Shown: positions 1 through 5,934 of the stretch, one piece after another | Layout: each line of letters opens with the position of its first letter | Position numbering within the stretch: position 1 is the stretch's first letter | Assembly (NCBI GenBank): GCA_003454835.1 | Contig: DMTA01000266.1 | Coordinates: forward strand, 1-6,809 | DNA: 6,809 nt | Reading direction: 5' to 3' | Source: Achromobacter sp. | GTDB lineage: Bacteria > Pseudomonadota > Gammaproteobacteria > Burkholderiales > Burkholderiaceae_B | Notes under the pieces: model-generated | Databases searched by the model: none | What the model was told of the DNA's origin: nothing | The model's input: the letters and a program-made list of their open reading frames with translations, nothing else | Made by a program: the position numbers and the translations under genes

Positions 1-60
1 GGCAGGCGAACCTGCGGCAGGCGATCCTGTGGCAGGCACCCCTGCGGCAGGCGCTTGTGC
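1..60 (-). repeat. 15-bp tandem repeat, four units, inside the tatB tail
   Basis: Four consecutive 15-nt units sit at 1-15, 16-30, 31-45 and 46-60. On the plus strand each begins GGCAGGC, and the first three also share CCTG at unit positions 11-14. The fourth, inner unit has diverged most. Being a multiple of three, the repeat keeps the tatB frame and encodes, in translation order, AQAPA, AGVPA, TGSPA and AGSPA. The array touches the window edge, so it may hold more units. Confidence 0.9.
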
Positions 61-426
61 AGCGTCAGCCACTTGGGCAGTCACCGGCGCCTGCGCAACG
101 GCCGGCGTGGCCTTGCCGCTGGCTTCGCGGGCGACTTCGTCGAGTTCGGCGCGGAACTGCTGCACGGGTTCCTGAAGCGAGGCCCCGGTCTCGTTCAGCG
201 ATTGCTGCACGCCCTGGGCCGCGTCTTCCATTTCGGTCTTGAACTTGCGGAGTTCGTCGAGTTCGATTTCGCGCTGGATATCGGACTTGACGTCATTGAC
301 GTAACGCTGCGCGCGCCCGAGCAGGTGGCCGACGGTGCGGGCAACCTTGGGCAGGCGTTCGGGGCCGATGACGATCAGGGCGACGACGCCGATCACCATC
401 AGTTCAGTGAGGCTGACATCAAACAT
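1..426 (-). CDS. tatB: Sec-independent (Tat) translocase subunit TatB, 3' end cut by window edge
   Basis: TatB is the inner-membrane Tat subunit that, with TatC, binds twin-arginine signal peptides of folded exported proteins. I translated 142 codons with no stop before the window edge, so the C-terminus is missing. The start MFDVSLTELMVIGVV is the family's usual N-terminus. A single membrane helix spans about residues 4-20 with the conserved polar Glu8. The G21-P22 hinge follows (VIGPERLP), then a charged amphipathic helix (about 23-75) rich in Lys, Arg, Asp and Glu. The tail from about residue 100 is Ala/Pro/Gly-rich and ends in a short pentapeptide repeat. The MFD start and Glu8 separate it from TatA, which lies 75 nt upstream. 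No strong Shine-Dalgarno sequence precedes the ATG. tatC would be expected next, outside the window. Confidence 0.96.
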   Translation of the reverse strand, partial: MFDVSLTELMVIGVVALIVIGPERLPKVARTVGHLLGRAQRYVNDVKSDIQREIELDELRKFKTEMEDAAQGVQQSLNETGASLQEPVQQFRAELDEVAREASGKATPAVAQAPVTAQVADAAQAPAAGVPATGSPAAGSPA

Positions 427-456
427 TCGACGGCCGCTCGGGAATTGAAGCAATGA

Positions 457-481
457 GGGCCGGCCCGTTCAGGGCTGGCCC
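457..481. promoter_or_regulatory. GC-rich hairpin between tatA and tatB
   Basis: Two 10-nt arms, GGGCCGGCCC (457-466) and GGGCTGGCCC (472-481), flank a 5-nt loop. In plus-strand sense all ten positions pair, one of them G-U. In the transcribed minus-strand sense nine pair and there is one A-C mismatch. No U-run follows in the direction of transcription, so it is not a typical rho-independent terminator. It fills much of the 75-nt gap after the tatA stop. An mRNA-stability, processing or partial-termination role affecting the TatA:TatB ratio is inference. Confidence 0.5.
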
Positions 482-501
482 GGAGGGAGACTGGCTGACG
501 C

Positions 502-729
502 TCAGGAGTTGGACTTTTCCTTGGCCTGCACGTCGATGGTGTCGCCGGCGACGCGTTGTTGCGTGACCGGTTCAGCGGGCTTGTCGCTGTTGGCTTCTTT
601 CATGCCGTCCTTGAAGCCCTTGACTGCGCCGCCCAGATCGCCGCCGATGTTGCGCAGCTTCTTGGTGCCGAAAATCAGCGCAACGATGACCAGGACGACC
701 AACCAATGCCAAATGCTGAAACTACCCAT
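502..729 (-). CDS. tatA: Sec-independent (Tat) translocase pore subunit TatA
   Basis: TatA is the small inner-membrane protein that oligomerises to form the transport path for folded proteins carrying twin-arginine signals. The 75-residue product is close to the usual TatA size. It has a short N-out membrane helix at about residues 4-20, the conserved Phe20-Gly21 hinge (LIFGTKKL), and an amphipathic helix with the family pattern [19 protein letters not shown] (about 28-46). A polar, unstructured tail follows. The position-8 polar residue, Gln in E. coli TatA, is His here. The ATG has a good ribosome-binding site at 737-740. It lies 14 nt after the HIT gene and 75 nt before tatB, so it probably shares the upstream message. 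The F-G hinge and absence of the MFD start distinguish it from TatB. Confidence 0.97.
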   Translation of the reverse strand: MGSFSIWHWLVVLVIVALIFGTKKLRNIGGDLGGAVKGFKDGMKEANSDKPAEPVTQQRVAGDTIDVQAKEKSNS

Positions 730-736
730 GATGATT

Positions 737-740
737 CTCC
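737..740 (-). promoter_or_regulatory. Shine-Dalgarno sequence of tatA
   Basis: The minus strand reads CGGAGAATCATC directly before the ATG at 729. The GGAG core is 7 nt from the start codon, ideal spacing. This is the clearest ribosome-binding site in the window and contrasts with the weak sites before most of the his genes and tatB, in keeping with the high TatA output known in other bacteria. Confidence 0.7.
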
Positions 741-743
741 GAA

Positions 744-1112
744 TTACGCAGTGGGGGCCACGCGCCCTTTCCAGGGACGCGAGCCGCCGATGATGTGGAA
801 ATGCAGATGCGGGACTTCCTGGCCGCCTTCGACGCCAGAATTGATCATGATGCGAAATCCGCCATCAGGGCCCGGACGGCAACCGTTCTCGGCGGCAAGC
901 CGCGGCGCCAACGACATCATTCTACCCAACCAATCTGCGTCCTCGCCCGTAATATCCTGCATGGATGTGACATGACGTCGAGGGATCAGCAGTAAATGCA
1001 CCGGCGCGGCCGGATTGATATCGTGGAATGCAACAAAGTCCTGGTCCTCGTAGACCTTCTTGGACGGGATCTCGCCGGCGGCGATCTTGCAGAAAAGACA
1101 GTTGTCGCTCAT
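744..1112 (-). CDS. hinT: HIT-family nucleotide-binding hydrolase (HinT-like)
   Basis: This is a histidine-triad protein of the Hint branch, whose members hydrolyse purine nucleoside phosphoramidates and aminoacyl-AMP adducts in the cytoplasm. The 122-residue product is a complete single-domain HIT protein. The triad motif is HLHFHII at residues 102-108, giving His102, His104 and His106. His104 is the expected nucleophile by analogy with human HINT1. The N-terminus SDNCLFCKI has Cys5-x2-Cys8, which with a downstream His (perhaps His47 in RRHVTS) could bind zinc, as in some bacterial relatives. [16 protein letters not shown] is the typical strand leading to the nucleotide pocket. It starts 15 nt after the hisE stop and ends 14 nt before tatA. 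Its place in the his operon fits a co-transcribed housekeeping gene, but a direct role in histidine synthesis is not shown. The symbol follows the E. coli homologue. Confidence 0.93.
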   Translation of the reverse strand: MSDNCLFCKIAAGEIPSKKVYEDQDFVAFHDINPAAPVHLLLIPRRHVTSMQDITGEDADWLGRMMSLAPRLAAENGCRPGPDGGFRIMINSGVEGGQEVPHLHFHIIGGSRPWKGRVAPTA

Positions 1113-1127
1113 GGGGTGGTTTCCGTG

Positions 1128-1478
1128 TCAGTCCTTGGGGCGGCTTGCCTTTTCCACCAGGCCCGACAGGCCTTCGCGGCGGGCCAGCTCGGCCAGCACG
1201 TCTTCGGGCCGCAGGTTGAAATGCGTCAGCGCCACCAGGCAATGGAACCACAGATCGGCGGTTTCGCTGACGATGCGGTCGGGCACGCCGTCCTTGGCGG
1301 CCATGACCAGTTCCGTGGCTTCTTCCCCGATCTTCTTCAGGAAGGCATCCGGCCCCTTGGCCAGCAGCTTGGCCGTGTAGGAGGCCGAAGGATCGCCGCC
1401 GTTCTGCGGACGGCGGGTTTCCAGGGTGTCTGCGATGCGGGCCAGGATGTCGGCCGCGGTCAGGGTCTGATCGGTCAT
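1128..1478 (-). CDS. hisE: Phosphoribosyl-ATP pyrophosphatase HisE
   Basis: HisE hydrolyses phosphoribosyl-ATP to phosphoribosyl-AMP and pyrophosphate, the second step of histidine synthesis. The 116-residue product is a stand-alone all-alpha MazG-like pyrophosphatase. It shows the metal-binding patterns [14 protein letters not shown] (Glu52, Glu53, Glu56) and [13 protein letters not shown] (Glu72, Asp75). The preceding [21 protein letters not shown] is typical of the family. In E. coli this activity is fused to HisI; here the two are separate genes joined by an ATGA overlap at 1475-1478, where the last bases of hisI form the start of hisE. Only a weak GGAA lies upstream of the start, so translation is probably coupled to hisI. 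The HIT gene follows 15 nt downstream. Confidence 0.96.
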   Translation of the reverse strand: MTDQTLTAADILARIADTLETRRPQNGGDPSASYTAKLLAKGPDAFLKKIGEEATELVMAAKDGVPDRIVSETADLWFHCLVALTHFNLRPEDVLAELARREGLSGLVEKASRPKD

Positions 1479-1879
1479 TTGTAGATGAGTTCCGGATCTT
1501 TGAGCACCGGATCGACCGTGACCCACGACGCGTGATCGGTCTGGCCTTCCAGGCGGCGGAAGAAACAGCTGGCGCGGCCGGTGTGGCAGGCGATGCCGCC
1601 TTCCTGGTGGACCTTGAGCAGCACCACGTCGCCGTCGCAATCCAGGCGCAGTTCGTGGACTTCCTGCACATGGCCGGATTCTTCGCCCTTGCGCCACAGG
1701 CGCTGGCGCGAGCGCGACCAGTAGACGGCGCGGCCGGTGGCGGCCGTTTCCGCCAGGGACTCGCGGTTCATCCAGGCCACCATCATGATCTGGCCGTTTT
1801 CGGCGTCTTGGGCGATGGCGGGAATCAGGCCGTTTTCGTCGAAGACGACGTCGGCCAACCAGGCGGGTTCGTTGCTCAT
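1475..1879 (-). CDS. hisI: Phosphoribosyl-AMP cyclohydrolase HisI
   Basis: HisI opens the adenine ring of phosphoribosyl-AMP to give ProFAR, the third step of histidine synthesis. The 134-residue protein is the monofunctional form. The signature [15 protein letters not shown] (78-92) supplies the acidic Mg site Asp80, Asp82 and Asp84, with Cys81 a zinc ligand. [17 protein letters not shown] (95-111) supplies the other two zinc cysteines, Cys98 and Cys105. [11 protein letters not shown] and [19 protein letters not shown] are the usual substrate-binding segments. The ATG lies 2 nt after the hisF stop, and its TGA overlaps the hisE start by 4 nt. Separate hisI and hisE genes are common in Betaproteobacteria. 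Metal-ligand assignments are by homology to the archaeal enzyme. Confidence 0.97.
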   Translation of the reverse strand: MSNEPAWLADVVFDENGLIPAIAQDAENGQIMMVAWMNRESLAETAATGRAVYWSRSRQRLWRKGEESGHVQEVHELRLDCDGDVVLLKVHQEGGIACHTGRASCFFRRLEGQTDHASWVTVDPVLKDPELIYK

Positions 1880-1881
1880 AA

Positions 1882-2697
1882 TCAGTCCAATCGTACGGCG
1901 ATGCCCTGTTCGGCCATGAAGTGCTTGCACTCGCCGACGGTATGCTGGCCAAAATGGAAAATGCTGGCGGCCAGCACCGCGCTGGCGCGGCCCGTGGTGA
2001 CGCCGTCGGCCAGATGCTGCAGGTTGCCCACGCCGCCCGAGGCAATGACGGGCACCGGCACGGCGTCCGAGACGGTGCGGGTCAGTTCGAGGTCGAAGCC
2101 GGACTTGGTGCCGTCGCGATCCATGCTGGTCAGCAGGATTTCGCCGGCGCCATAGGCGGCCATGCGGCGCGCCCACGCCACGGCGTCCAGGCCGGTGGCC
2201 TTGCGGCCGCCATGGGTGAAGACTTCCCAGCGCGCCGGTTCGCCGGGCGCGGACACGCGGCGCGCGTCGATGGCAACGACCACGCATTGCGAGCCGTGGT
2301 AGTCGGACGCGGCGCGAACCAGGTCGGGATTGGCCACGGCGGCGCTGTTGATGCTGATCTTGTCGGCGCCGGCATTGAGCAGGCGCTGGATGTCGGACAC
2401 CTGGCGCACGCCGCCGCCCACGGTCAGCGGAATGAAGACCTGCGACGCCACCTGCTCGATGATGGGCAGGATCAGGTCGCGGCCGTCGCTGGTGGCGGTG
2501 ATGTCCAGGAACGTGAGTTCGTCGGCGCCCTGCTCGTTGTAGCGGCGGGCGATCTCGACGGGGTCGCCCGCATCGAGCAGGTTGACGAAGTTCACGCCCT
2601 TGACGACACGGCCGGCCGTGACGTCAAGGCAGGGAATGATGCGGCGGGTCAGCGCGTTCTGCGCGCTGGCCCCGGAGGTGCTGCTGGATGTGGTCAT
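1882..2697 (-). CDS. hisF: Imidazole glycerol phosphate synthase cyclase subunit HisF
   Basis: HisF is the (beta-alpha)8-barrel that uses ammonia delivered by HisH to convert PRFAR into imidazole-glycerol phosphate and AICAR, the latter feeding purine synthesis. The 271-residue product carries both catalytic aspartates: Asp25 in [18 protein letters not shown] and Asp144 in [10 protein letters not shown]. The phosphate-binding loops are TVGGGVR (92-98) and ASGGVGN (219-225). The two-fold half-barrel symmetry typical of HisA/HisF is evident. The start chosen is the ATG within the ATGA overlap with the hisA stop (2694-2697). It gives about 14 extra residues, [16 protein letters not shown], before the usual [11 protein letters not shown] start; no alternative ATG, GTG or TTG lies nearer that motif. 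There is no clear ribosome-binding site, so translation probably depends on coupling to hisA. Confidence 0.97.
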   Translation of the reverse strand: MTTSSSTSGASAQNALTRRIIPCLDVTAGRVVKGVNFVNLLDAGDPVEIARRYNEQGADELTFLDITATSDGRDLILPIIEQVASQVFIPLTVGGGVRQVSDIQRLLNAGADKISINSAAVANPDLVRAASDYHGSQCVVVAIDARRVSAPGEPARWEVFTHGGRKATGLDAVAWARRMAAYGAGEILLTSMDRDGTKSGFDLELTRTVSDAVPVPVIASGGVGNLQHLADGVTTGRASAVLAASIFHFGQHTVGECKHFMAEQGIAVRLD

Positions 2698-3434
2698 TTT
2701 GCCAATTCGTCGGCGCGCGCCTGCGCGGCCTGGAAGTCGAGCGTGCCTTCGTAGATGCTGCGGCCCAGGATGGCGCCTTCGACGCCCTCTTCCTCGACGG
2801 CGCACAGCGCCTCGATGTCCTGGATGCCGGCGATGCCGCCCGAGGCGTACACGGGAATGCGCACGTGCTGGGCCAGACGGACCGTGGCTTCGACGTTGAC
2901 GCCCGACAGCATGCCGTCGCGGCCGATGTCGGTGTAGATGATGGCTTCGCAGCCGTAGTCTTCGAACTTCTTGGCCAGATCCAGCACGTCGTGACGGGTG
3001 AGTTTGCTCCAGCCGTCGGTGGCGATCTTGCCGTCGCGGGCGTCCAGGCCGACGATGATCTGGCCGGGGAAGGCGCCGCAGGCGTCCTGCAGGAAGCCCG
3101 GGTTCTTGACCGCGGCGGTGCCGATGATGACGTACGAGATGCCGGCGTCGAGGTAGCGCTCGATGGTGTCGAGGTCGCGGATGCCTCCGCCGATCTGGAC
3201 GGGAATGTCGTCGCCGACGGCGTCCAGGATCGCCTTGATGGGCGCTTCGTTCTTGGGCTTGCCGGCGACGGCGCCGTTCAGGTCGACCAGGTGCAGGCGG
3301 CGGGCGCCCTGGTCCAGCCAGCGGGTGGCCATGGCGGCGGGGTCTTCGGAGAACACCGTTGCATCGTCCAGGTCACCCTGGCGCAGGCGAACACAGCGCC
3401 CGTCTTTGAGGTCGATGGCGGGGATCAGCAGCAT
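2694..3434 (-). CDS. hisA: ProFAR isomerase HisA
   Basis: HisA is a (beta-alpha)8-barrel isomerase that converts ProFAR to PRFAR by an Amadori rearrangement, the fourth step of histidine synthesis. The 246-residue product has the usual length. The start [21 protein letters not shown] holds the catalytic base Asp8, and [17 protein letters not shown] holds the general acid Asp131. Phosphate loops are VQIGGGIR (79-86) and YASGGIAG (196-203). [12 protein letters not shown] (167-178) is the conserved second-half loop. The ATG follows a 56-nt gap after hisH with no recognisable Shine-Dalgarno. The gene ends in an ATGA overlap with hisF. Trp synthesis relatives (PriA) share the fold, but the dedicated his neighbourhood supports a HisA role. 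Confidence 0.98.
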   Translation of the reverse strand: MLLIPAIDLKDGRCVRLRQGDLDDATVFSEDPAAMATRWLDQGARRLHLVDLNGAVAGKPKNEAPIKAILDAVGDDIPVQIGGGIRDLDTIERYLDAGISYVIIGTAAVKNPGFLQDACGAFPGQIIVGLDARDGKIATDGWSKLTRHDVLDLAKKFEDYGCEAIIYTDIGRDGMLSGVNVEATVRLAQHVRIPVYASGGIAGIQDIEALCAVEEEGVEGAILGRSIYEGTLDFQAAQARADELAK

Positions 3435-3490
3435 GGTTGGCAGCGAGTAAGAAAATGGGGTTGAACGGGCTGGCGCACGCGGCTCGAGGC
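3435..3490. other. 56-nt intergenic gap between hisH and hisA
   Basis: This is one of only two looser junctions inside the his gene run. Immediately before the hisA ATG the minus strand reads CTTACTCGCTGCCAACC, with no GGAG-like site. No terminator-like hairpin with a U-run, promoter pair or small open frame with a start signal is apparent. The only palindrome is the 6-nt CTCGAG at 3483-3488. Confidence 0.6.
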
Positions 3491-4189
3491 CTAGGGCTGC
3501 CAGTCTACAAAATTGCGATACAGGCGCAAACCGTGCTCGGCGCTTTTTTCGGGGTGGAACTGCACCGCGAAAATGTTAGCTGCCGCCACCGCGCAGGTAA
3601 AGGCGACGCCATAATCGGTTTCACCAACCGTCAGGCCCGGATCGGCCGGATCGGCGTAGTAACTGTGGACGAAATAGAAGTGCGAGTCGTCCGGAATGCC
3701 GTCCCAGATCGGGTGAGAGCGGGTGTGGCGGACTTTGTTCCAGCCCATGTGCGGGACCTTCAGGCGCTCGGGACGGGTGTCGACCAAGCCAGCGCCGCCG
3801 GTGTCGGCCAGGCAGGCCTCGTCGTCGGCGGGGATCAGGTCGGCAAAGCCGGGGCCGGAAAAGCGGCGCACGACGCCGGGGAAAAGGCCCAGGCAGGCGG
3901 TGCCGCCTTCTTCGCTGGATTCGAACAGCATCTGTTCGCCGACGCAGACGCCCAAGAGGGGCTTTTCGCGGGCGGCGCGTACGACGGCGTCGCGCAGGCC
4001 GGACTCATTCAAGGTGCGCATGCAGTCCGCCATGGCGCCCTGGCCTGGGAAGACCACGCGGTCGGCCGCGGCGATTTCCTGGGGCTGGTTGCAGATGCGG
4101 ATGTCGGCGTCAGGCGCGGCGTATTTCAGGGCGCGTGCGACGGAATGGAAATTGCCCATTCCATAGTCGACGATGGCGATAGTGGTCAC
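3491..4189 (-). CDS. hisH: Imidazole glycerol phosphate synthase glutaminase subunit HisH
   Basis: HisH is the class I glutamine amidotransferase that releases ammonia from glutamine and channels it to HisF. The 232-residue product begins [19 protein letters not shown], the usual N-terminal Rossmann strand. The nucleophile is Cys82 in [12 protein letters not shown], completed by His212 and Glu214 in VQFHPEKS. The oxyanion-side segment FPGQGAM (48-53) and PHMGWN (146-151) are family hallmarks. The start is a GTG at 4189: upstream codons in this frame do not look like HisH, and the next in-frame ATG lies inside the VDYGMGN motif. An AGG about 9 nt upstream could serve as a weak ribosome-binding site. 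The protein is longer than the roughly 196-residue E. coli enzyme, largely from an insertion near residues 113-143. hisB lies 52 nt upstream. Confidence 0.95.
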   Translation of the reverse strand: MTTIAIVDYGMGNFHSVARALKYAAPDADIRICNQPQEIAAADRVVFPGQGAMADCMRTLNESGLRDAVVRAAREKPLLGVCVGEQMLFESSEEGGTACLGLFPGVVRRFSGPGFADLIPADDEACLADTGGAGLVDTRPERLKVPHMGWNKVRHTRSHPIWDGIPDDSHFYFVHSYYADPADPGLTVGETDYGVAFTCAVAAANIFAVQFHPEKSAEHGLRLYRNFVDWQP

Positions 4190-4241
4190 TTCTGTCTGCC
4201 TGGTGCGGTGCGAATATGGAGTGCGTACGGTGCGGCAGTGC
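4190..4241. other. 52-nt intergenic gap between hisB and hisH with repeated GGTGC motifs
   Basis: On the plus strand GGTGCG occurs at 4202-4207, 4207-4212 and 4229-4234, with AGTGC variants at 4220-4224 and 4237-4241. They are direct repeats, not a stable hairpin. No terminator or clear promoter is visible. The only ribosome-binding candidate is a weak AGG (4199-4201, minus sense) before the hisH GTG. Confidence 0.4.
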
Positions 4242-4829
4242 TTACAGCACGCCCTTGGTGGACGGCACGACGTCGCCCATGCGGGGGTCGACTTCGAGGG
4301 CCATGCGCAGCGCGCGGCCACAGGCCTTGAACACGGTTTCCGCCTGGTGGTGCGAGTTGAAGCCGCGCAGGTTGTCGATGTGCATCGTGATCAGCGCGTG
4401 ATTGACCAGGCCCTGGAAGAATTCGCGCGTGAGGTCCACGTCGAAGCTGCCGATGTGCGAGCGCGTGAAGGGGATGTGGTATTCCAGGCCGGGACGGCCG
4501 GAAAAGTCGACCACGACGCGCGACAGGGCTTCGTCCAGCGGCACGTACGCATGACCGTAGCGGCGCAGACCGGCCTTGGTGCCCGCGGCCTTGGCAATGG
4601 CCATGCCTAGCGTGATGCCCACGTCTTCCACCGTGTGATGCGCGTCGATGTGCAGGTCGCCCTCGGCCTTGATGTCCAGGTCGATCAGGCCGTGACGCGC
4701 GATCTGGTCCAGCATGTGGTCCAGGAAGGGCACGCCCGTGTCGATCGTCTGATTGCCGGTGCCGTCGAGGTTGATGGCCACGCGGATGCGGGTTTCGTTG
4801 GTGTTGCGGGTGATTTCTGCGGTACGCAT
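4242..4829 (-). CDS. hisB: Imidazoleglycerol-phosphate dehydratase HisB (single-domain)
   Basis: HisB removes water from imidazole-glycerol phosphate to give imidazole-acetol phosphate. The 195-residue product contains only the dehydratase domain. It lacks the N-terminal histidinol-phosphatase domain fused in E. coli HisB, so that activity must come from another gene. The two manganese-binding signatures are clear: [16 protein letters not shown] (60-75) and [13 protein letters not shown] (157-169). [17 protein letters not shown] (31-47) is also diagnostic. The ATG at 4829 was chosen over a GTG 9 nt further upstream because [15 protein letters not shown] is the standard start. The ATG lies 1 nt beyond the hisC TAA, so translation is likely coupled. 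A GAG-containing stretch about 10 nt upstream, within hisC, is a weak ribosome-binding candidate. Confidence 0.98.
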   Translation of the reverse strand: MRTAEITRNTNETRIRVAINLDGTGNQTIDTGVPFLDHMLDQIARHGLIDLDIKAEGDLHIDAHHTVEDVGITLGMAIAKAAGTKAGLRRYGHAYVPLDEALSRVVVDFSGRPGLEYHIPFTRSHIGSFDVDLTREFFQGLVNHALITMHIDNLRGFNSHHQAETVFKACGRALRMALEVDPRMGDVVPSTKGVL

Positions 4830-4830
4830 G

Positions 4831-5934
4831 TTAAGCACTCAAGATCTCTTGCAGGGCAGCCAGCAAGGCGGCGTTCTCGGCCGGGGCGCCCACCGAGATG
4901 CGCAGGCAGTTGGCCAGCAGGGGATGGGCATTGGAGAAGTTGCGAATCAATATTTTGCGCGCTTTCAGGGCAAGATGCACGGCGTTGCCGTCGAGCTTGC
5001 CGGAAAAGCGGGCGAGTATGAAGTTTGCGGCGGAAGGGAATCCCCTGACGCCGGGTAGTTGCGCCAGCGCCGCGGCCAGCGGTTCACGGTCGGCGCGCAG
5101 CCGTGCGGCCTGCTCGTCCAGCACGGCCTTGTGGCGCAGCACGGCCAGCAGCGTCGCCTGAGTCAGCACGTTCAGGTTGTACGGCGGACGCACCTTGTTC
5201 AATTCGGCGATCCACGCGGGATGCCCGGCCAGGTAGCCGAAACGCAGGCCGGCCAGGCCGATCTTGGACACGGTGCGCATGACGACGACGTTCGGCGCAT
5301 CCAGCACGCGCGGCATGAACGTGTAGTCCGCGAACGGCTGGTAGGCCTCGTCGATCACCACCAGTCCCGGCGCGGCCCGGATGATGGCGTTGACGTCTTC
5401 CGGCGACCACAGGCCGCCGGTGGGATTGTTGGGGGTGGCCAGGAATACGAGCTTGGGCTGGTGTTCGCGGATGGCGGCCAGCATGGCCGGCAGATCAAGA
5501 CTCAGGTCCGCCGTCAGCGGCACGCCGACGAAGCGCGCGTGATCGAAGCGGGCCGCCATGTCGAAATACACGAACGACGGCCAGGGCGACAGCACCGCGT
5601 CGCCCGGGTTGCAGCACGCCTGCACCATCAGGTGGATGAGTTCGTCCGAGCCGTTGCCGAACAGCACGTCCGCGACGTCCGGCACGCCGAATGCCGTCTT
5701 GACGGCGGCTTCGAGCGCGGACAGGTCGGCGGACGGATACCGGTTCAGGGGCAGATCGCGAACAGCGCGCGCGATGTCGTCGCGCACGGCCTCGGGCAGC
5801 TCGTACGGGCACTCCATGGCGTCCAGCTTGATGCAGCCTTCGGCATGGGCGACCGGGTACGCCGCCAGCTCGCGGATGTCGGCCCGGACGGTGCCTTTGA
5901 CGCGGCCGGCGACGTCCGCCGGGCCCGCGCTCAT
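4831..5934 (-). CDS. hisC: Histidinol-phosphate aminotransferase HisC
   Basis: HisC is a PLP-dependent class I/II aminotransferase that converts imidazole-acetol phosphate and glutamate to histidinol phosphate. The 367-residue product is full length. The PLP lysine is Lys224 in [15 protein letters not shown]. Other cofactor or substrate residues are Asn170 in TPNNPTGG, Asp195 and Tyr198 in VIDEAYQPF, Arg231 and Arg345 (CLRISVG). [10 protein letters not shown] (91-100) is the phosphate-side loop. The segment from the lysine to Arg231 is one residue shorter than in E. coli HisC (SKAFALAGLR), a form I associate with Betaproteobacteria. The ATG at 5934 overlaps the hisD TGA (ATGA) and no strong ribosome-binding site is seen. 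Its location in the his run supports histidinol-phosphate specificity rather than a broad aromatic aminotransferase role. Confidence 0.97.
   Translation of the reverse strand: MSAGPADVAGRVKGTVRADIRELAAYPVAHAEGCIKLDAMECPYELPEAVRDDIARAVRDLPLNRYPSADLSALEAAVKTAFGVPDVADVLFGNGSDELIHLMVQACCNPGDAVLSPWPSFVYFDMAARFDHARFVGVPLTADLSLDLPAMLAAIREHQPKLVFLATPNNPTGGLWSPEDVNAIIRAAPGLVVIDEAYQPFADYTFMPRVLDAPNVVVMRTVSKIGLAGLRFGYLAGHPAWIAELNKVRPPYNLNVLTQATLLAVLRHKAVLDEQAARLRADREPLAAALAQLPGVRGFPSAANFILARFSGKLDGNAVHLALKARKILIRNFSNAHPLLANCLRISVGAPAENAALLAALQEILSA

Noticed and set aside
1..60. CRISPR array
   Set aside because: The 15-bp units are directly adjacent with no spacers, and they keep the tatB reading frame.
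55..456. Plus-strand open frame opposite tatB
   Set aside because: tatB on the minus strand is clearly real (MFD start, Glu8, GP hinge). The opposite frame has no family features.
457..481. Rho-independent terminator between tatA and tatB
   Set aside because: The hairpin lacks a following U-run in the transcribed direction, and tatB follows as part of the same gene set. It was kept only as a hairpin.
1921..2754. Plus-strand open frame of 277 codons opposite hisF and the end of hisA
   Set aside because: It is repetitive Ala/Gly/Val/Asp/His composition mirroring the hisF codons, with no recognisable fold or ribosome-binding site.
2688..3464. Plus-strand open frame of 258 codons opposite hisA
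   Set aside because: It mirrors hisA on the other strand, with biased composition and no motif. hisA itself is unmistakable.
3437..4330. Long plus-strand open frame (297 codons) opposite hisH
   Set aside because: It lies exactly opposite hisH, is low-complexity (Ala/Gly/Val/Asp-rich) and matches no family. Long antisense frames are expected in GC-rich coding DNA.
4830..4838. Upstream GTG as the hisB start, adding three residues and overlapping hisC
   Set aside because: The ATG at 4829 gives the standard [15 protein letters not shown] start. The GTG would add an atypical MLN.
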